DNA of 64,000 nt from Neopusillimonas aromaticivorans (lineage in GTDB: Bacteria; Pseudomonadota; Gammaproteobacteria; Burkholderiales; Burkholderiaceae_B). The notes below the pieces were generated by a model. The model made no database searches and was not told the DNA's origin. It worked only from the letters and a program-made list of their open reading frames with translations. Where the stretch lies: assembly GCF_030344915.1 (NCBI RefSeq), contig NZ_CP128233.1:434001-498000 (forward strand), given 5' to 3'. Both the position numbers and the translations under genes were made by a program. Positions 27,791 to 36,375 of the stretch are shown here, one piece after another (positions within the stretch are counted from its first letter, which is position 1; every line of letters starts with the position of its first letter).

Positions 27791-28582
27791 ATGACAGATT
27801 TATTCAACCGCGCCCGCTTCATCATGGTGCACCCCAGCCACCCTGGTAATGTCGGTGCCGCCGCACGGGCCATCAAGACCATGGGCTTTCGTGAACTTTG
27901 TCTGGTCGCACCGCGTTTTGACAACGTCACCGACATGCCCGAAGCACAGGCGTTGGCCAGCGGGGCCACCGACGTGCTGGCCTCGGTGCAGATTGTCGAC
28001 ACCCTGGCACAGGCACTGGCACCCGTCACCCTGGCCTTTGCCATGACGGCACGCGAACGGGTACTGGGGCCTCCCACCTGCGATATTCGCGACGCAGCGA
28101 CACTCAGCCACCAGCACCTGATCGACCACAGCGAAGGCCGTGTGGCCATTGTGCTGGGTACCGAGCGTTCGGGCCTGACCAACGAAGACATTGCGCAGTG
28201 CCAGCGCATTTGCCACATTCCGGCCAACCCCGAGTACAGTTCGCTGAACGTGGCCCAGGCGCTGCAACTGGCCGCCTGGGAATTACGCTATGCACTGGGT
28301 ACGTTCAACACTGTTTCCGCTAAAACAGCCGAGAGTGCCGAACTTAAAAAAGACGAAGGTGCCGAACGGGCCTCGAATGAAAAAATACAGGCGTTTCTGG
28401 CTCACTGGCAAGAAGCCCTGATCGAGATCCAGTTTCTGAACCTGGCCTACCCGAAAAAGCTGATACCCCGCATGCAACATCTATTTTCCCGGGCCGACCT
28501 GACCAACGACGAAGTGGACATGATGCGGGGCGTGTGTACCGCCATGATCAAGGCCGCCAAAGGGCAACTGCGGCCCTCTTGA
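27791..28582 (+). CDS. trmJ: tRNA (cytidine/uridine-2'-O-)-methyltransferase
   Basis: A SPOUT methyltransferase that 2'-O-methylates residue 32 of tRNAs. The N-terminus IMVHPSHPGNVGAAARAIKT and the knot motifs IVLGTERSGLTNED and YSSLNVAQALQLAAWELR are diagnostic. It has 263 residues, including a C-terminal helical extension, and is intact. It is divergent from suhB. Confidence 0.92.
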   Translation: MTDLFNRARFIMVHPSHPGNVGAAARAIKTMGFRELCLVAPRFDNVTDMPEAQALASGATDVLASVQIVDTLAQALAPVTLAFAMTARERVLGPPTCDIRDAATLSHQHLIDHSEGRVAIVLGTERSGLTNEDIAQCQRICHIPANPEYSSLNVAQALQLAAWELRYALGTFNTVSAKTAESAELKKDEGAERASNEKIQAFLAHWQEALIEIQFLNLAYPKKLIPRMQHLFSRADLTNDEVDMMRGVCTAMIKAAKGQLRPS

Positions 28583-28690
28583 TTAAACGAGCTGATTTGA
28601 CGCCTTGGTGAGCTGGAATAACCGCACGCTGTGTCGTCGTTAAAAAGCGGCATCAGGATGTCGTGCCGACACCGCCCGGCCTCGGCAGGA

Positions 28691-29512
28691 TCAGCCTGTT
28701 GCAAGCACCGGTGGCACCGCAGGCAATTCGATACCTGCCTGCACAAGGACTTGCTGCGCACGGCGATTCATATCATTTTGCAAGTCGAACCAATTGCCGG
28801 CTTCTGCCCAGGCCCGAACCGTGATGACCATGGCGTAATCGCGCTGGGAAGAGACCATGACAGCGGGTGCGGGGTCGGCCAATGCCAGCTCGTGACCTTG
28901 AACCATGTCGTTCAGGACCGCCAGGGCACGGTCGATATCCTGACCGTACGGTACAAGCACCTGCGCCTCGGCACGACGGATTTGATGACGACTGAGATTC
29001 AGAATGGCGTTACCCCAGATCAGGCTGTTGGGCAAGGTAATGTAGGTACCGTCAAACTGTTTGAGCCGCGTCAGGAAAAGACCGACTTCATCGACCGTGC
29101 CATCGGCCTTGCCGACAATGGATACCGACTCGCCGGCCCGCAACGGGCGCAAGGCCAGCAACATAATACCGGCAGCGATGTTCTGCAACGTACCCTGCAA
29201 CGCCAGACCAATGGCCAGCCCGGCAGCACCCAGAACCGCGATGATACTGGCCGTCTGTACGCCCAGACGAGCCAGAACGGCAATAAGAACGACCACACGC
29301 ACCGCCCACACGGCAACCGAGCGCGCCATGGGGACAATGGTCGGATCGATACGCGGCGACGCGTTGGCCACACGACGCACCAGGCGCCCCAACCAGTTTG
29401 AAATTGTCCAGCCAACAATAAGCAATACCAGCGCAATGACGAGATCAAACGCGATCGCGCCAAAGCCCGTTACGGCCCACTCAAGAAATGTATTGATTCC
29501 GGTTTCGGTCAT
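28691..29512 (-). CDS. mscS: Small-conductance mechanosensitive channel
   Basis: 273 residues from the ATG at 29512, which has GAAGGAAACC before it. Three N-terminal membrane helices are followed by the pore helix GAAGLAIGLALQGTLQNIAAG and the beta domain with PLRAGESVSIVGKADGTV. It opens under membrane tension to release solutes in hypo-osmotic shock. Intact. Confidence 0.92.
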   Translation of the reverse strand: MTETGINTFLEWAVTGFGAIAFDLVIALVLLIVGWTISNWLGRLVRRVANASPRIDPTIVPMARSVAVWAVRVVVLIAVLARLGVQTASIIAVLGAAGLAIGLALQGTLQNIAAGIMLLALRPLRAGESVSIVGKADGTVDEVGLFLTRLKQFDGTYITLPNSLIWGNAILNLSRHQIRRAEAQVLVPYGQDIDRALAVLNDMVQGHELALADPAPAVMVSSQRDYAMVITVRAWAEAGNWFDLQNDMNRRAQQVLVQAGIELPAVPPVLATG

Positions 29513-29553
29513 GGTTTCCTTCAGAGTTACATACAGAGCGCACAAAGGCAGGG

Positions 29554-29690
29554 TTATCCACGGCAATTGTGGACAAGTTCATTGATAACCTGGTAGTTAG
29601 TGAAAATACATGAAATGGATCAAGGCACTAGCCTTGGCGCATGATTTTCGACCATATTAACAAGCAGTTATCCACGAAAAATGTGGACAA
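29554..29690. promoter_or_regulatory. Two convergent pairs of DnaA-box-like sites
   Basis: In the 370-bp gap between mscS and the liv terminator, TTATCCACG (29554-29562) faces TGTGGACAA (29568-29576). The same pair recurs at 29668-29676 and 29682-29690. Each differs by one or two bases from the DnaA consensus TTATNCACA. A fifth weak site (ATGGACAAG) follows near 29695. The surroundings are AT-rich. Apart from this and the terminator I see nothing in the gap. It is not next to dnaA, so it is more likely a DnaA titration or control site than the chromosome origin. Confidence 0.5.
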
Positions 29691-29776
29691 CTCCATGGAC
29701 AAGCTTTTGATTACAGCAAAATATCATTACACAACAACGATCTGCAATCCAGGTGTCAAAATTGACCAGCCGGGAT

Positions 29777-29810
29777 AAAAAACCTGTGACGCGCATTCAC
29801 GCGACACAGG
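29777..29810 (-). terminator. Terminator of the van-liv unit
   Basis: On the minus strand the stem CCTGTG/CACAGG, extended inside by GCG/CGC pairing, is followed by TTTTTT. It lies 75 bp beyond the livF stop and closes the long minus-strand unit. Confidence 0.75.
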
Positions 29811-29884
29811 TATAAACCGGATCTTGTTAAATCTGGAACCCAATGGCGCCGCCCATGGGGCAGCACCCTTCGGTACTCAGGTCA

Positions 29885-30601
29885 TCAAGCCACCGCCACC
29901 AGCCGATCGAGCAACTCGGGGTTGGCCAACAACTCCTGGCTGGGTGACTGATGCACAATCTGGCCTCGGTCGAGCACGATGGCCCGGCCAGCCAGGCCCA
30001 AGGCCATACGGGCATGCTGCTCGACAATAATGACAGTCATGCCGCTTTCTTCCACAAGCCGGCGAATCACCCCGAGTAATTCCTGAACAATGATGGGGGC
30101 CAGCCCTTCCATGGGTTCATCAAGCAGCAGCATCGTGGGGTTCAGCATAAGAGCCCGGGCAATGGCCACCATTTGCTGCTCGCCACCCGACAATTGATTG
30201 CCCATGTTGCCACGGCGCTCTTCGAGGCGAGGAAACAGATCGTAGACCTTTTTGACATCCCACTCACCGGATCGGGCTACTACAGTGAGGTGCTCTTCCA
30301 CCGTTAGCGACGGATACATATGGCGCTCTTGCGGTACCCAGCCCATGCCGTCTTGCGCACGCTTGTAGGTGGGCACGCGTGTGACGTCAGCCCCTTTCCA
30401 GCGAACCGAGCCGGCATGCATCTGTGTCAAACCCAGCATGGTCAGCAGCAGGGTCGACTTGCCCACGCCATTGCGTCCCAGCAAGGCCAGAGTCTCACCT
30501 TCATTCAGCGTGAGGGAAATGTTCTCGAGAATGACCGATTCACCATAGCCCGCCCTGACGTTATCAAGGGCCAGCAGTTCTTTGCCACCAGAATTACTCA
30601 T
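29885..30601 (-). CDS. livF: Branched-chain amino acid-type ABC transporter ATPase (LivF)
   Basis: 238 residues from the ATG at 30601, which overlaps the livG end by 8 bases. Walker A is GRNGVGKST, the signature LSGGEQQMVAIARALM, and Walker B LLLDEPMEGLAP. The Liv/HAAT family imports branched-chain amino acids or, in many betaproteobacteria, aromatic acids, urea or short amides. Placement behind vanAB suggests an aromatic acid substrate; that is inference. Confidence 0.9.
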   Translation of the reverse strand: MSNSGGKELLALDNVRAGYGESVILENISLTLNEGETLALLGRNGVGKSTLLLTMLGLTQMHAGSVRWKGADVTRVPTYKRAQDGMGWVPQERHMYPSLTVEEHLTVVARSGEWDVKKVYDLFPRLEERRGNMGNQLSGGEQQMVAIARALMLNPTMLLLDEPMEGLAPIIVQELLGVIRRLVEESGMTVIIVEQHARMALGLAGRAIVLDRGQIVHQSPSQELLANPELLDRLVAVA

Positions 30602-31358
30602 GCTCAGCCTCTCCGAGATAGACTTCCTTGACACGACGGTCATTAGCGATTTCTTCGGGGGTGCCTTCGGTAAACACCTTGCCACCGACCAGTACAGTGA
30701 TGCGCTCGGCGAACCGGAATACCAGGCTCATGTCGTGCTCGATGAACACAATCGTGACGTCGCGCGGCAACTGTGAGATCACTTCGAACAATTCCTGACT
30801 TTCCGCCTGTGGAATGCCGGCGGCCGGCTCGTCGAGCAGCAAGACTTTAGGCCTGGTAGCCAGCGCCAGCGCAATTTCAACCAGACGTTGTTTGCCGTAC
30901 GGCAGATTACGTGTACGGGTGTTGGCCTCCTGACCCAGACGCAAGGTTTGCAACAGTTGCATGGCCTCGTCAATCAGTGCCGTTTGTTTTTCAACGGTTT
31001 TGTACCATTGACCCGACAACCCCTCGCGCTCACTGATGGCCAGCACGACAGATTCAAGAACCGTCAGACCGGCGAAAAGGGTATTGATCTGGAACGTGCG
31101 CGTCATACCCAGTTTGACGCGCTCGTGCTGGGGCAAATCAGTAATGTCGCGATCACCGAAAAACACCTTGCCACTGGTTGACTTGAGCGCGCCGGTCAGC
31201 ATGTTGATATACGTGGTTTTACCGGCACCGTTGGGGCCGATAAGGGCATGGCGTGCCCCAGGCTTGAATTCAAGCGTGACATCGCTGTTGGCCTTGAACG
31301 TGCCCCAGATCTTGGTCAGGCCTTCCGTTCGCAGCGTTGTGTTTTGTGATGTGCTCAT
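30594..31358 (-). CDS. livG: Branched-chain amino acid-type ABC transporter ATPase (LivG)
   Basis: 254 residues from the ATG at 31358. Walker A is GPNGAGKTTYIN and Walker B LLLDEPAAGIPQ. The signature region NLPYGKQRLVEIALALA has the degenerate LPYGKQR form usual in LivG. The last segment, EEIANDRRVKEVYLGE, is typical of this family. It overlaps livM (ATGA) and livF. Intact. Confidence 0.9.
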   Translation of the reverse strand: MSTSQNTTLRTEGLTKIWGTFKANSDVTLEFKPGARHALIGPNGAGKTTYINMLTGALKSTSGKVFFGDRDITDLPQHERVKLGMTRTFQINTLFAGLTVLESVVLAISEREGLSGQWYKTVEKQTALIDEAMQLLQTLRLGQEANTRTRNLPYGKQRLVEIALALATRPKVLLLDEPAAGIPQAESQELFEVISQLPRDVTIVFIEHDMSLVFRFAERITVLVGGKVFTEGTPEEIANDRRVKEVYLGEAEHE

Positions 31359-32369
31359 GAACGCCCCCTGCCAGACGCTCGCGACGGCGCTCAAGCATGT
31401 TTTCAATAGACCCCAGAATACCGCCACGACCCACCATAACGATAACGATCAACAGCAGACCCAGCCAGAACTGCCAGTACACCGGATTAATGTCAGAAAT
31501 ATAGTGGTGAGCAAACATGAACACGGCAGCACCGATAAGCGCACCATACAGGCGCCCCGTTCCCCCAGTACCAGCACGATCATCAGATCGGCCGAACGCA
31601 CAAACCCGAGGGCATCCAGGCTGACGAACTGCGTGGTTTGAGCCAGCAACGCACCCGCAACACCGGCCATGGCGGCACTGACGGTATAAATGGCAACAAG
31701 ACGACGATCAACATTGACGCCGATGGCCGGCATGCGTTTGGCCCCTTCCCGAATGCCAATCAGACTTAACCCGAAGGTTGAGCTGACGATACGCCGTGCC
31801 AGCAGGAACATGAGAAACAGTACGACAAAACTATAGAAAAAACCGGTTTTTCCATACAAGTCAATTTCGAAAAGACCCAGAACCGGCCAGGTTTCGATAC
31901 CCCACAACCCATCGGCACCACCAGTGAAATCGGTTGCCTTGTTGGCAATTTCGTAGAGCATCAAACCGATACCCAGGGTGACCATCAACTGGGTCAATTC
32001 GTGGCCTCGCACCACCAGGAAACTGGTGATATAGCCCAGCAATGCCGCCAGCGCTGCCGAGATCAACAAGGCGCTGACAGGTTCGCCCCAGCCGTAGCGA
32101 GCCGACAGCAAGCCAGAGGTATAGGCCCCCAGACCAAAGAAGGCGGCATGACCCAGCGACACGATGCCGGCGTATCCCACGATCAGGTCGAGCGACAGTG
32201 CAAACAGCGCCAAAATCATGATTTGACTGACCAGCACGAGATGATTCGGGAACAGGAAATAAGCGACGAACGGCAACACCCAGAACAGGTATTCCAGCTT
32301 GTGCCAGCGATCGTTCGGCACCCGCGGCGCGGGCAGGTTGTCGATAATTGAAAGTGACTTCAGATTCAT
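31355..32369 (-). CDS. livM: Liv-type ABC permease (LivM, two frameshifts)
   Basis: An inner-membrane permease with about nine to ten helices; YAGIVSLGHAAFFGLGAYTS is the family motif. A missing base in the C5 run at 31562-31566 hides the end GGTGRLYGALIGAAVFMFAH. A second in the C5 run at 31364-31368 would let the gene stop at TGA overlapping the livG start (RERLAGGRS). Repaired length is 338 residues. It pairs with LivH to form the channel. Confidence 0.88.
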
Positions 32370-33232
32370 GTGCGCCTCGAGATAAGCCCGGATGGGAACA
32401 ACAGCAGCAGGACCACCATCATGCCGTAGATGACAAACGCCCCTACTTGCGGCACATAGTATTTACCGGCGACATCAAAAATACCCAGCAAGATCGCAGC
32501 CAGCAACGGCCCCTTGATGGTGCCTGCACCGCCAACCGCCACCACGATAAGGAAGTACACCATGTACTTGAGCGGGAATGTAGGGTCGAGCCCCAGCACG
32601 TCGATACCCAGACCGCCACCCAGCCCGGCCATGCCGGAGCCCAGCGCAAACGTGAGACTGAACACACGGTTTACATTGATACCCATGCCCGCCGACGCCT
32701 GCTGATTATCGACCGAAGCGCGGATCATGGCCCCAAAACGGGTTTGCTCGATGATCAGGCCCAATGCGATCGTGACCAGGACCACTACACCAATCAGAAA
32801 CAGGCGATAGACACCCAGACCGATACCGAAGACGGACACTTGCCCCTTGAGGAAGTCAGGCAAGAATACGGGCTGCTGCGTAGGACCCCAGACAAAGGTC
32901 GCGGCGGCAATGACCATGAACACCAGACCAATCGAAAACAGCACCTGGTCAAGCGCACTGGCACGATACAGGCGCTGATACAGCGTGCGTTCAAGCACAA
33001 ACCCCGCAACGGCAGCGGCAATGAATGCAATGGGCAGCGTCGCCAAAAACGGCACGCCCATGCGGTTCATGAGCTCTACGCAAACGTAACCCCCAAGCAT
33101 GGCAAACGCGCCATGGGCCAGATTGACGAAATTCATCAGACCCATGGTGATGGAAAGACCAACACTGATAAGAAACAGCAATGCGCCGAAAGCAATACCA
33201 TCGAAAAGGACACCGACCAGATTGCTTAACAT
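32366..33232 (-). CDS. livH: Liv-type ABC permease (LivH)
   Basis: 288 residues, about eight membrane helices. GLSITMGLMNFVNLAHGAF is the family signature, with GAMIRASVDNQQASAGMGI in the cytoplasmic loop. It is the first transporter gene after vanB (gap 140 bp) and overlaps livM by 4 bases. No periplasmic binding-protein gene lies in this cluster. Intact. Confidence 0.9.
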   Translation of the reverse strand: MLSNLVGVLFDGIAFGALLFLISVGLSITMGLMNFVNLAHGAFAMLGGYVCVELMNRMGVPFLATLPIAFIAAAVAGFVLERTLYQRLYRASALDQVLFSIGLVFMVIAAATFVWGPTQQPVFLPDFLKGQVSVFGIGLGVYRLFLIGVVVLVTIALGLIIEQTRFGAMIRASVDNQQASAGMGINVNRVFSLTFALGSGMAGLGGGLGIDVLGLDPTFPLKYMVYFLIVVAVGGAGTIKGPLLAAILLGIFDVAGKYYVPQVGAFVIYGMMVVLLLLFPSGLISRRT

Positions 33233-33372
33233 GGCGGCCTCCGGAACGGCGAGGCGGGTGATGACACGGGGTCACCCTGCGGGACATGACGCATAAAAGA
33301 GCTCCTCGGGTTGATCTTTGATTTTGAAATTTTTGCCCCGGGTAGAACCGGGGCCGAAGAGAAAAACCAGAC

Positions 33373-34329
33373 TTACAGGTCGAGCACCAGAACCGGTGTC
33401 TTGGCGCGTGAACAGCACGGCAGCATCTGATCGTTGGCCGCCTGCTCGTCTTCAGTCAGGTACATATCGCGGTGCTCGGGAACACCCTCGAGAACACGGG
33501 TAAGGCACGTGCCACACACCCCTTCTTCGCAGGAAACCGGCACGAAAACGCCGTTTTCTTCCAGAACCTGGGTAATGCTTTTATCGGCAGGGACGTCAAG
33601 CATGGCACCGGTGCTGGCGATCTTGACCTGGAACGACTGATCACCACTGGTATCGATTTCGGCAGCGCCGAAGTATTCGAAGTGGATATGACTGCTGGAC
33701 CAACCGGCTTCTTTGGCCGTATTGACAACGAAATCAATAAAACCAGTGGGGCCGCAGACATAAAGATGGGTACTGTCGGATGGGCCTGCAACCAGCGCCT
33801 TGAGGTTCAATTTCTGGGCATCGTCGCCACTGTCGTAGTGGAAATGGACACGATCAACAAAGCTGGAGGCCTGGATGTCTTTCTGGAATGCGGTACGCTC
33901 GGGTGAACGCGTGCAGTAATGCATTTCGAAGTCGGCGCTGGTTTGCGCCAGGCGGCGCGCCATGCACAAAATAGGAGTGACGCCGATACCGCCCGCCAGA
34001 AGCAGGCTTCGCTGTGCAGGAACCAGCTCGAAGTGATTCTTGGGCGTGCTGATTTGCAGCACATCACCCACATTGACCTTGTCGTGAATGGCCACTGAGC
34101 CACCGCGTGACTCAGGGTCTTTCAGTACGCCAATGACGTAACGGTGCTGCTCGGCGGCGTCGTTGAGCAAAGAATACTGACGCGTGATACCACCGGGCAA
34201 ATTAACGTCGATGTGTGCGCCGGCGCTGAATGACGGCAAGTGTTTGCCATCGGCACTGGCCAGCTCGAGGCTGACGATATCGATGGCTTCAACAACTTTA
34301 CTGACAACTTTTACGGATAATTGAGTCAT
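33373..34329 (-). CDS. vanB: Vanillate O-demethylase oxidoreductase subunit
   Basis: 318 residues. An FMN/NAD-binding reductase of the phthalate-dioxygenase-reductase class (RQYSLLND, AGGIGVTPILCMARRLA, LYVCGPTGFIDFV) is followed by a C-terminal plant-type [2Fe-2S] ferredoxin domain with CEEGVCGTC and a last Cys near the end. It passes electrons from NADH to the VanA Rieske oxygenase. It lies 77 bp after vanA. Intact. Confidence 0.9.
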   Translation of the reverse strand: MTQLSVKVVSKVVEAIDIVSLELASADGKHLPSFSAGAHIDVNLPGGITRQYSLLNDAAEQHRYVIGVLKDPESRGGSVAIHDKVNVGDVLQISTPKNHFELVPAQRSLLLAGGIGVTPILCMARRLAQTSADFEMHYCTRSPERTAFQKDIQASSFVDRVHFHYDSGDDAQKLNLKALVAGPSDSTHLYVCGPTGFIDFVVNTAKEAGWSSSHIHFEYFGAAEIDTSGDQSFQVKIASTGAMLDVPADKSITQVLEENGVFVPVSCEEGVCGTCLTRVLEGVPEHRDMYLTEDEQAANDQMLPCCSRAKTPVLVLDL

Positions 34330-34406
34330 TTTGTGTACACAGTTGGTTTACCCACGCGCGGTGAGCGACGGTTAAGGCCGCCAGCACACCGCTTGCGGGC
34401 ACGCAA

Positions 34407-35459
34407 TCAGGTGTTGACGGCAGCTGAGTTTTCTTCTTTTTCGGCCTTGACCAGGCGGTCGAGAACACGTCTGGATTGTACGCCACCTGCATCGATATTC
34501 AGCATCAGCAAACGGCGTTCAGGCCACGATTCGAGGTTGCGTTGCTGGGCTTCCAGAACGTCAAGATCTTGACCAAAAATGCGACCCTGACCTTCGCGAA
34601 TGCGCTTGGTCAGTTCAGCATCGTCGGCCTTGAAGTTGCGCGCCATACCCCAGAAATACCAGTGTGAACTTTCCGTTTCGGGGGTGATGAAGTCAACTAC
34701 GACGGATCGAACCCGGTTGGATGGGTCGGCGTCTTTGCCTCCGGTACCGGACAACGCCACGCCCACATCGATAAGAATGTGGCTGGGCGGCGTGAATCGG
34801 GAAATTTGCCAGCGATCGACATGGGCATTTTCATCCAGGCCATTTTCACGCATGGCGGCAGCCCAGAACGGGGGTGCCTTGATGTTGTCCATATACCGGC
34901 TGGTAATGACCTCGTTGCCCTCAACCGAAGTTTCCACCGGCGTTTCGTCGATTTCGTCCTGGCCGATACTGTCGGAATGGACGTAGGTCTCGTGAGTCAG
35001 ATCCATCAGGTTGTCAATCATGAGGCGGTAGTCACAGTTGATGTGATACAGACCGCCACCATAGGCCCATTCTTTGCTTTCGGCCCATTCCAGCACAGGC
35101 AACAAGGATTCGTCGGCCTTGGCCGGATCGCCTGGCCAAACCCAGATGAAGCCGTATTTTTCAATGACCGGGAAACTTTTAACACACGGAAAACCGCCCA
35201 CACGCTGCATAGGCATGGAAACGGTCTTGCCATCGCTGCCCATGGCCAAGCCGTGATAACCGCACACGAGATTGCCGTTTTCGACGTAACCCAATGACAA
35301 CGCAGCACCCCGGTGTGGACAGAAGTCCTCAACCGCACAGGCCTTGCCTTCAGGACCACGATAAAACGCGATGCGCTCGCCGCAGATCTGGCGACCCAGC
35401 GGCTTGGTGTCGATTTCATCAGGGGTGGCAGCAACGTACCAGGTATTTTTCAGGAACAT
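34407..35459 (-). CDS. vanA: Vanillate O-demethylase oxygenase subunit
   Basis: 350 residues from the ATG at 35459, with AGAGGTC upstream. The Rieske centre is CPH (47-49) and CGYH (66-69). The mononuclear iron motif lies in DNLMDLTHETYVH. The sequence agrees closely with my memory of VanA throughout, including KPLGRQICGERIAFYRG and YPER-type ends (WPERRLLMLNIDAGGVQSRR). It converts vanillate to protocatechuate plus formaldehyde. Intact. Confidence 0.92.
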   Translation of the reverse strand: MFLKNTWYVAATPDEIDTKPLGRQICGERIAFYRGPEGKACAVEDFCPHRGAALSLGYVENGNLVCGYHGLAMGSDGKTVSMPMQRVGGFPCVKSFPVIEKYGFIWVWPGDPAKADESLLPVLEWAESKEWAYGGGLYHINCDYRLMIDNLMDLTHETYVHSDSIGQDEIDETPVETSVEGNEVITSRYMDNIKAPPFWAAAMRENGLDENAHVDRWQISRFTPPSHILIDVGVALSGTGGKDADPSNRVRSVVVDFITPETESSHWYFWGMARNFKADDAELTKRIREGQGRIFGQDLDVLEAQQRNLESWPERRLLMLNIDAGGVQSRRVLDRLVKAEKEENSAAVNT

Positions 35460-35513
35460 GATGACCTCTTGCGGAGTAAAGAATGCGCACTGTATTGCAC
35501 CGGAATGACACAG

Positions 35514-35529
35514 ATTCAGTACACTGAAT
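35514..35529. promoter_or_regulatory. Candidate MarR operator upstream of vanA
   Basis: The inverted repeat ATTCAGT-AC-ACTGAAT, with further flanking ACACA/TGTGT symmetry, lies 55 bp before the vanA start. On the minus strand it directly follows a TTTACA -35-like box, so a bound repressor would block transcription. The MarR gene next door is the natural candidate. Confidence 0.55.
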
Positions 35530-35617
35530 GTTGTGTAAATTTTACTCCTTGGCAAAATTCATACAACAAGGGTTTACCCTAAATCCAGAAAATCAACCAA
35601 AGGGGAAAGCAGAACAA

Positions 35618-36115
35618 TCAACGATCTTTCGGCGGTGCAAAGGGCGCGCGGCTCTGGAGATTGTTGACGTGCACCAGCTTCTTGAGCAGCACCATGAACT
35701 GGGTTTCCTCGGCCTCGGAGAAGCCGGCGAAAAGACGATGATGCAGGCGATCAATGCCCGACTCGACCTGATGAAGCAAGGTGCGCCCTTCGTCAGTAAG
35801 ATGCAAGGCACGCTGACGCCGGTTACGCGCATCGACATGGCGCGTCAACAAACCTTTTTCCTCGAGCCGCGTTGCCACACTGGCTGCCGTAGATGTATCC
35901 ATGGCCACCAGGCCCGCCAGCGATACCTGATCAATTCCAGGATGCTCGCGCAGGGTACGCAAAATGGCATATTGAACCGGCGTTACCAATTGCCCCATTT
36001 CGTCATGAAAAATTGACGCTGCAATTTGATGGGCACGACGCAACAAGTGGCCCGGCTGAATATACAAATCGGTGGGCTGACTGTCGGAATGCGGCTCAAG
36101 GCTGGGCTGGTTCAT
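35618..36115 (-). CDS. MarR-family transcriptional regulator
   Basis: 165 residues with a winged helix (PVQYAILRTLREHPGIDQVS, then AMDTSTAASVATRLEEKGLL). The wing is DARNRRQRALHLTDEGRTLL. MarR proteins are usually repressors released by phenolic ligands. It lies 158 bp upstream of vanA on the same strand, so it probably controls the van-liv unit in response to vanillate or a related acid. The start at 36115 is the best guess; an alternative lies at 36163. Confidence 0.82.
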   Translation of the reverse strand: MNQPSLEPHSDSQPTDLYIQPGHLLRRAHQIAASIFHDEMGQLVTPVQYAILRTLREHPGIDQVSLAGLVAMDTSTAASVATRLEEKGLLTRHVDARNRRQRALHLTDEGRTLLHQVESGIDRLHHRLFAGFSEAEETQFMVLLKKLVHVNNLQSRAPFAPPKDR

Positions 36116-36375
36116 GCGCAAATCTGCAAAAGGTTGAGGGTGGTACAAGCAAACCAGCATCATACCAAGTAGACACGCCGCACCTCAGTGTCTGTTGGCG
36201 TGATAAGGGTGCAGGGCAGGATAAAATCGGTATCGCCGCGACACGCCATGGTCTGTTGGATCGATCGCCACGATGATCGGCCTGATTCATAACCCTGCGG
36301 ATTGCGACACCACCCTGCCCTCTTTCCGAATCTTGCAGCCTCTTGCGCTGCACAACATTATTATCGAATCTGCTG

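Noticed and set aside
28631..29401. Long plus-strand frame antisense to mscS
   Set aside because: Low-complexity His/Gly/Arg translation; mscS on the other strand is certain.
29554..29690. Chromosomal replication origin
   Set aside because: No dnaA, dnaN, rpmH or gidA gene is nearby, and the boxes are few. A titration or control site is more modest.
32348..33229. Long plus-strand frame antisense to livH
   Set aside because: His/Gln/Asp-rich translation typical of antisense reading through a membrane-protein gene; livH is a clear family member.
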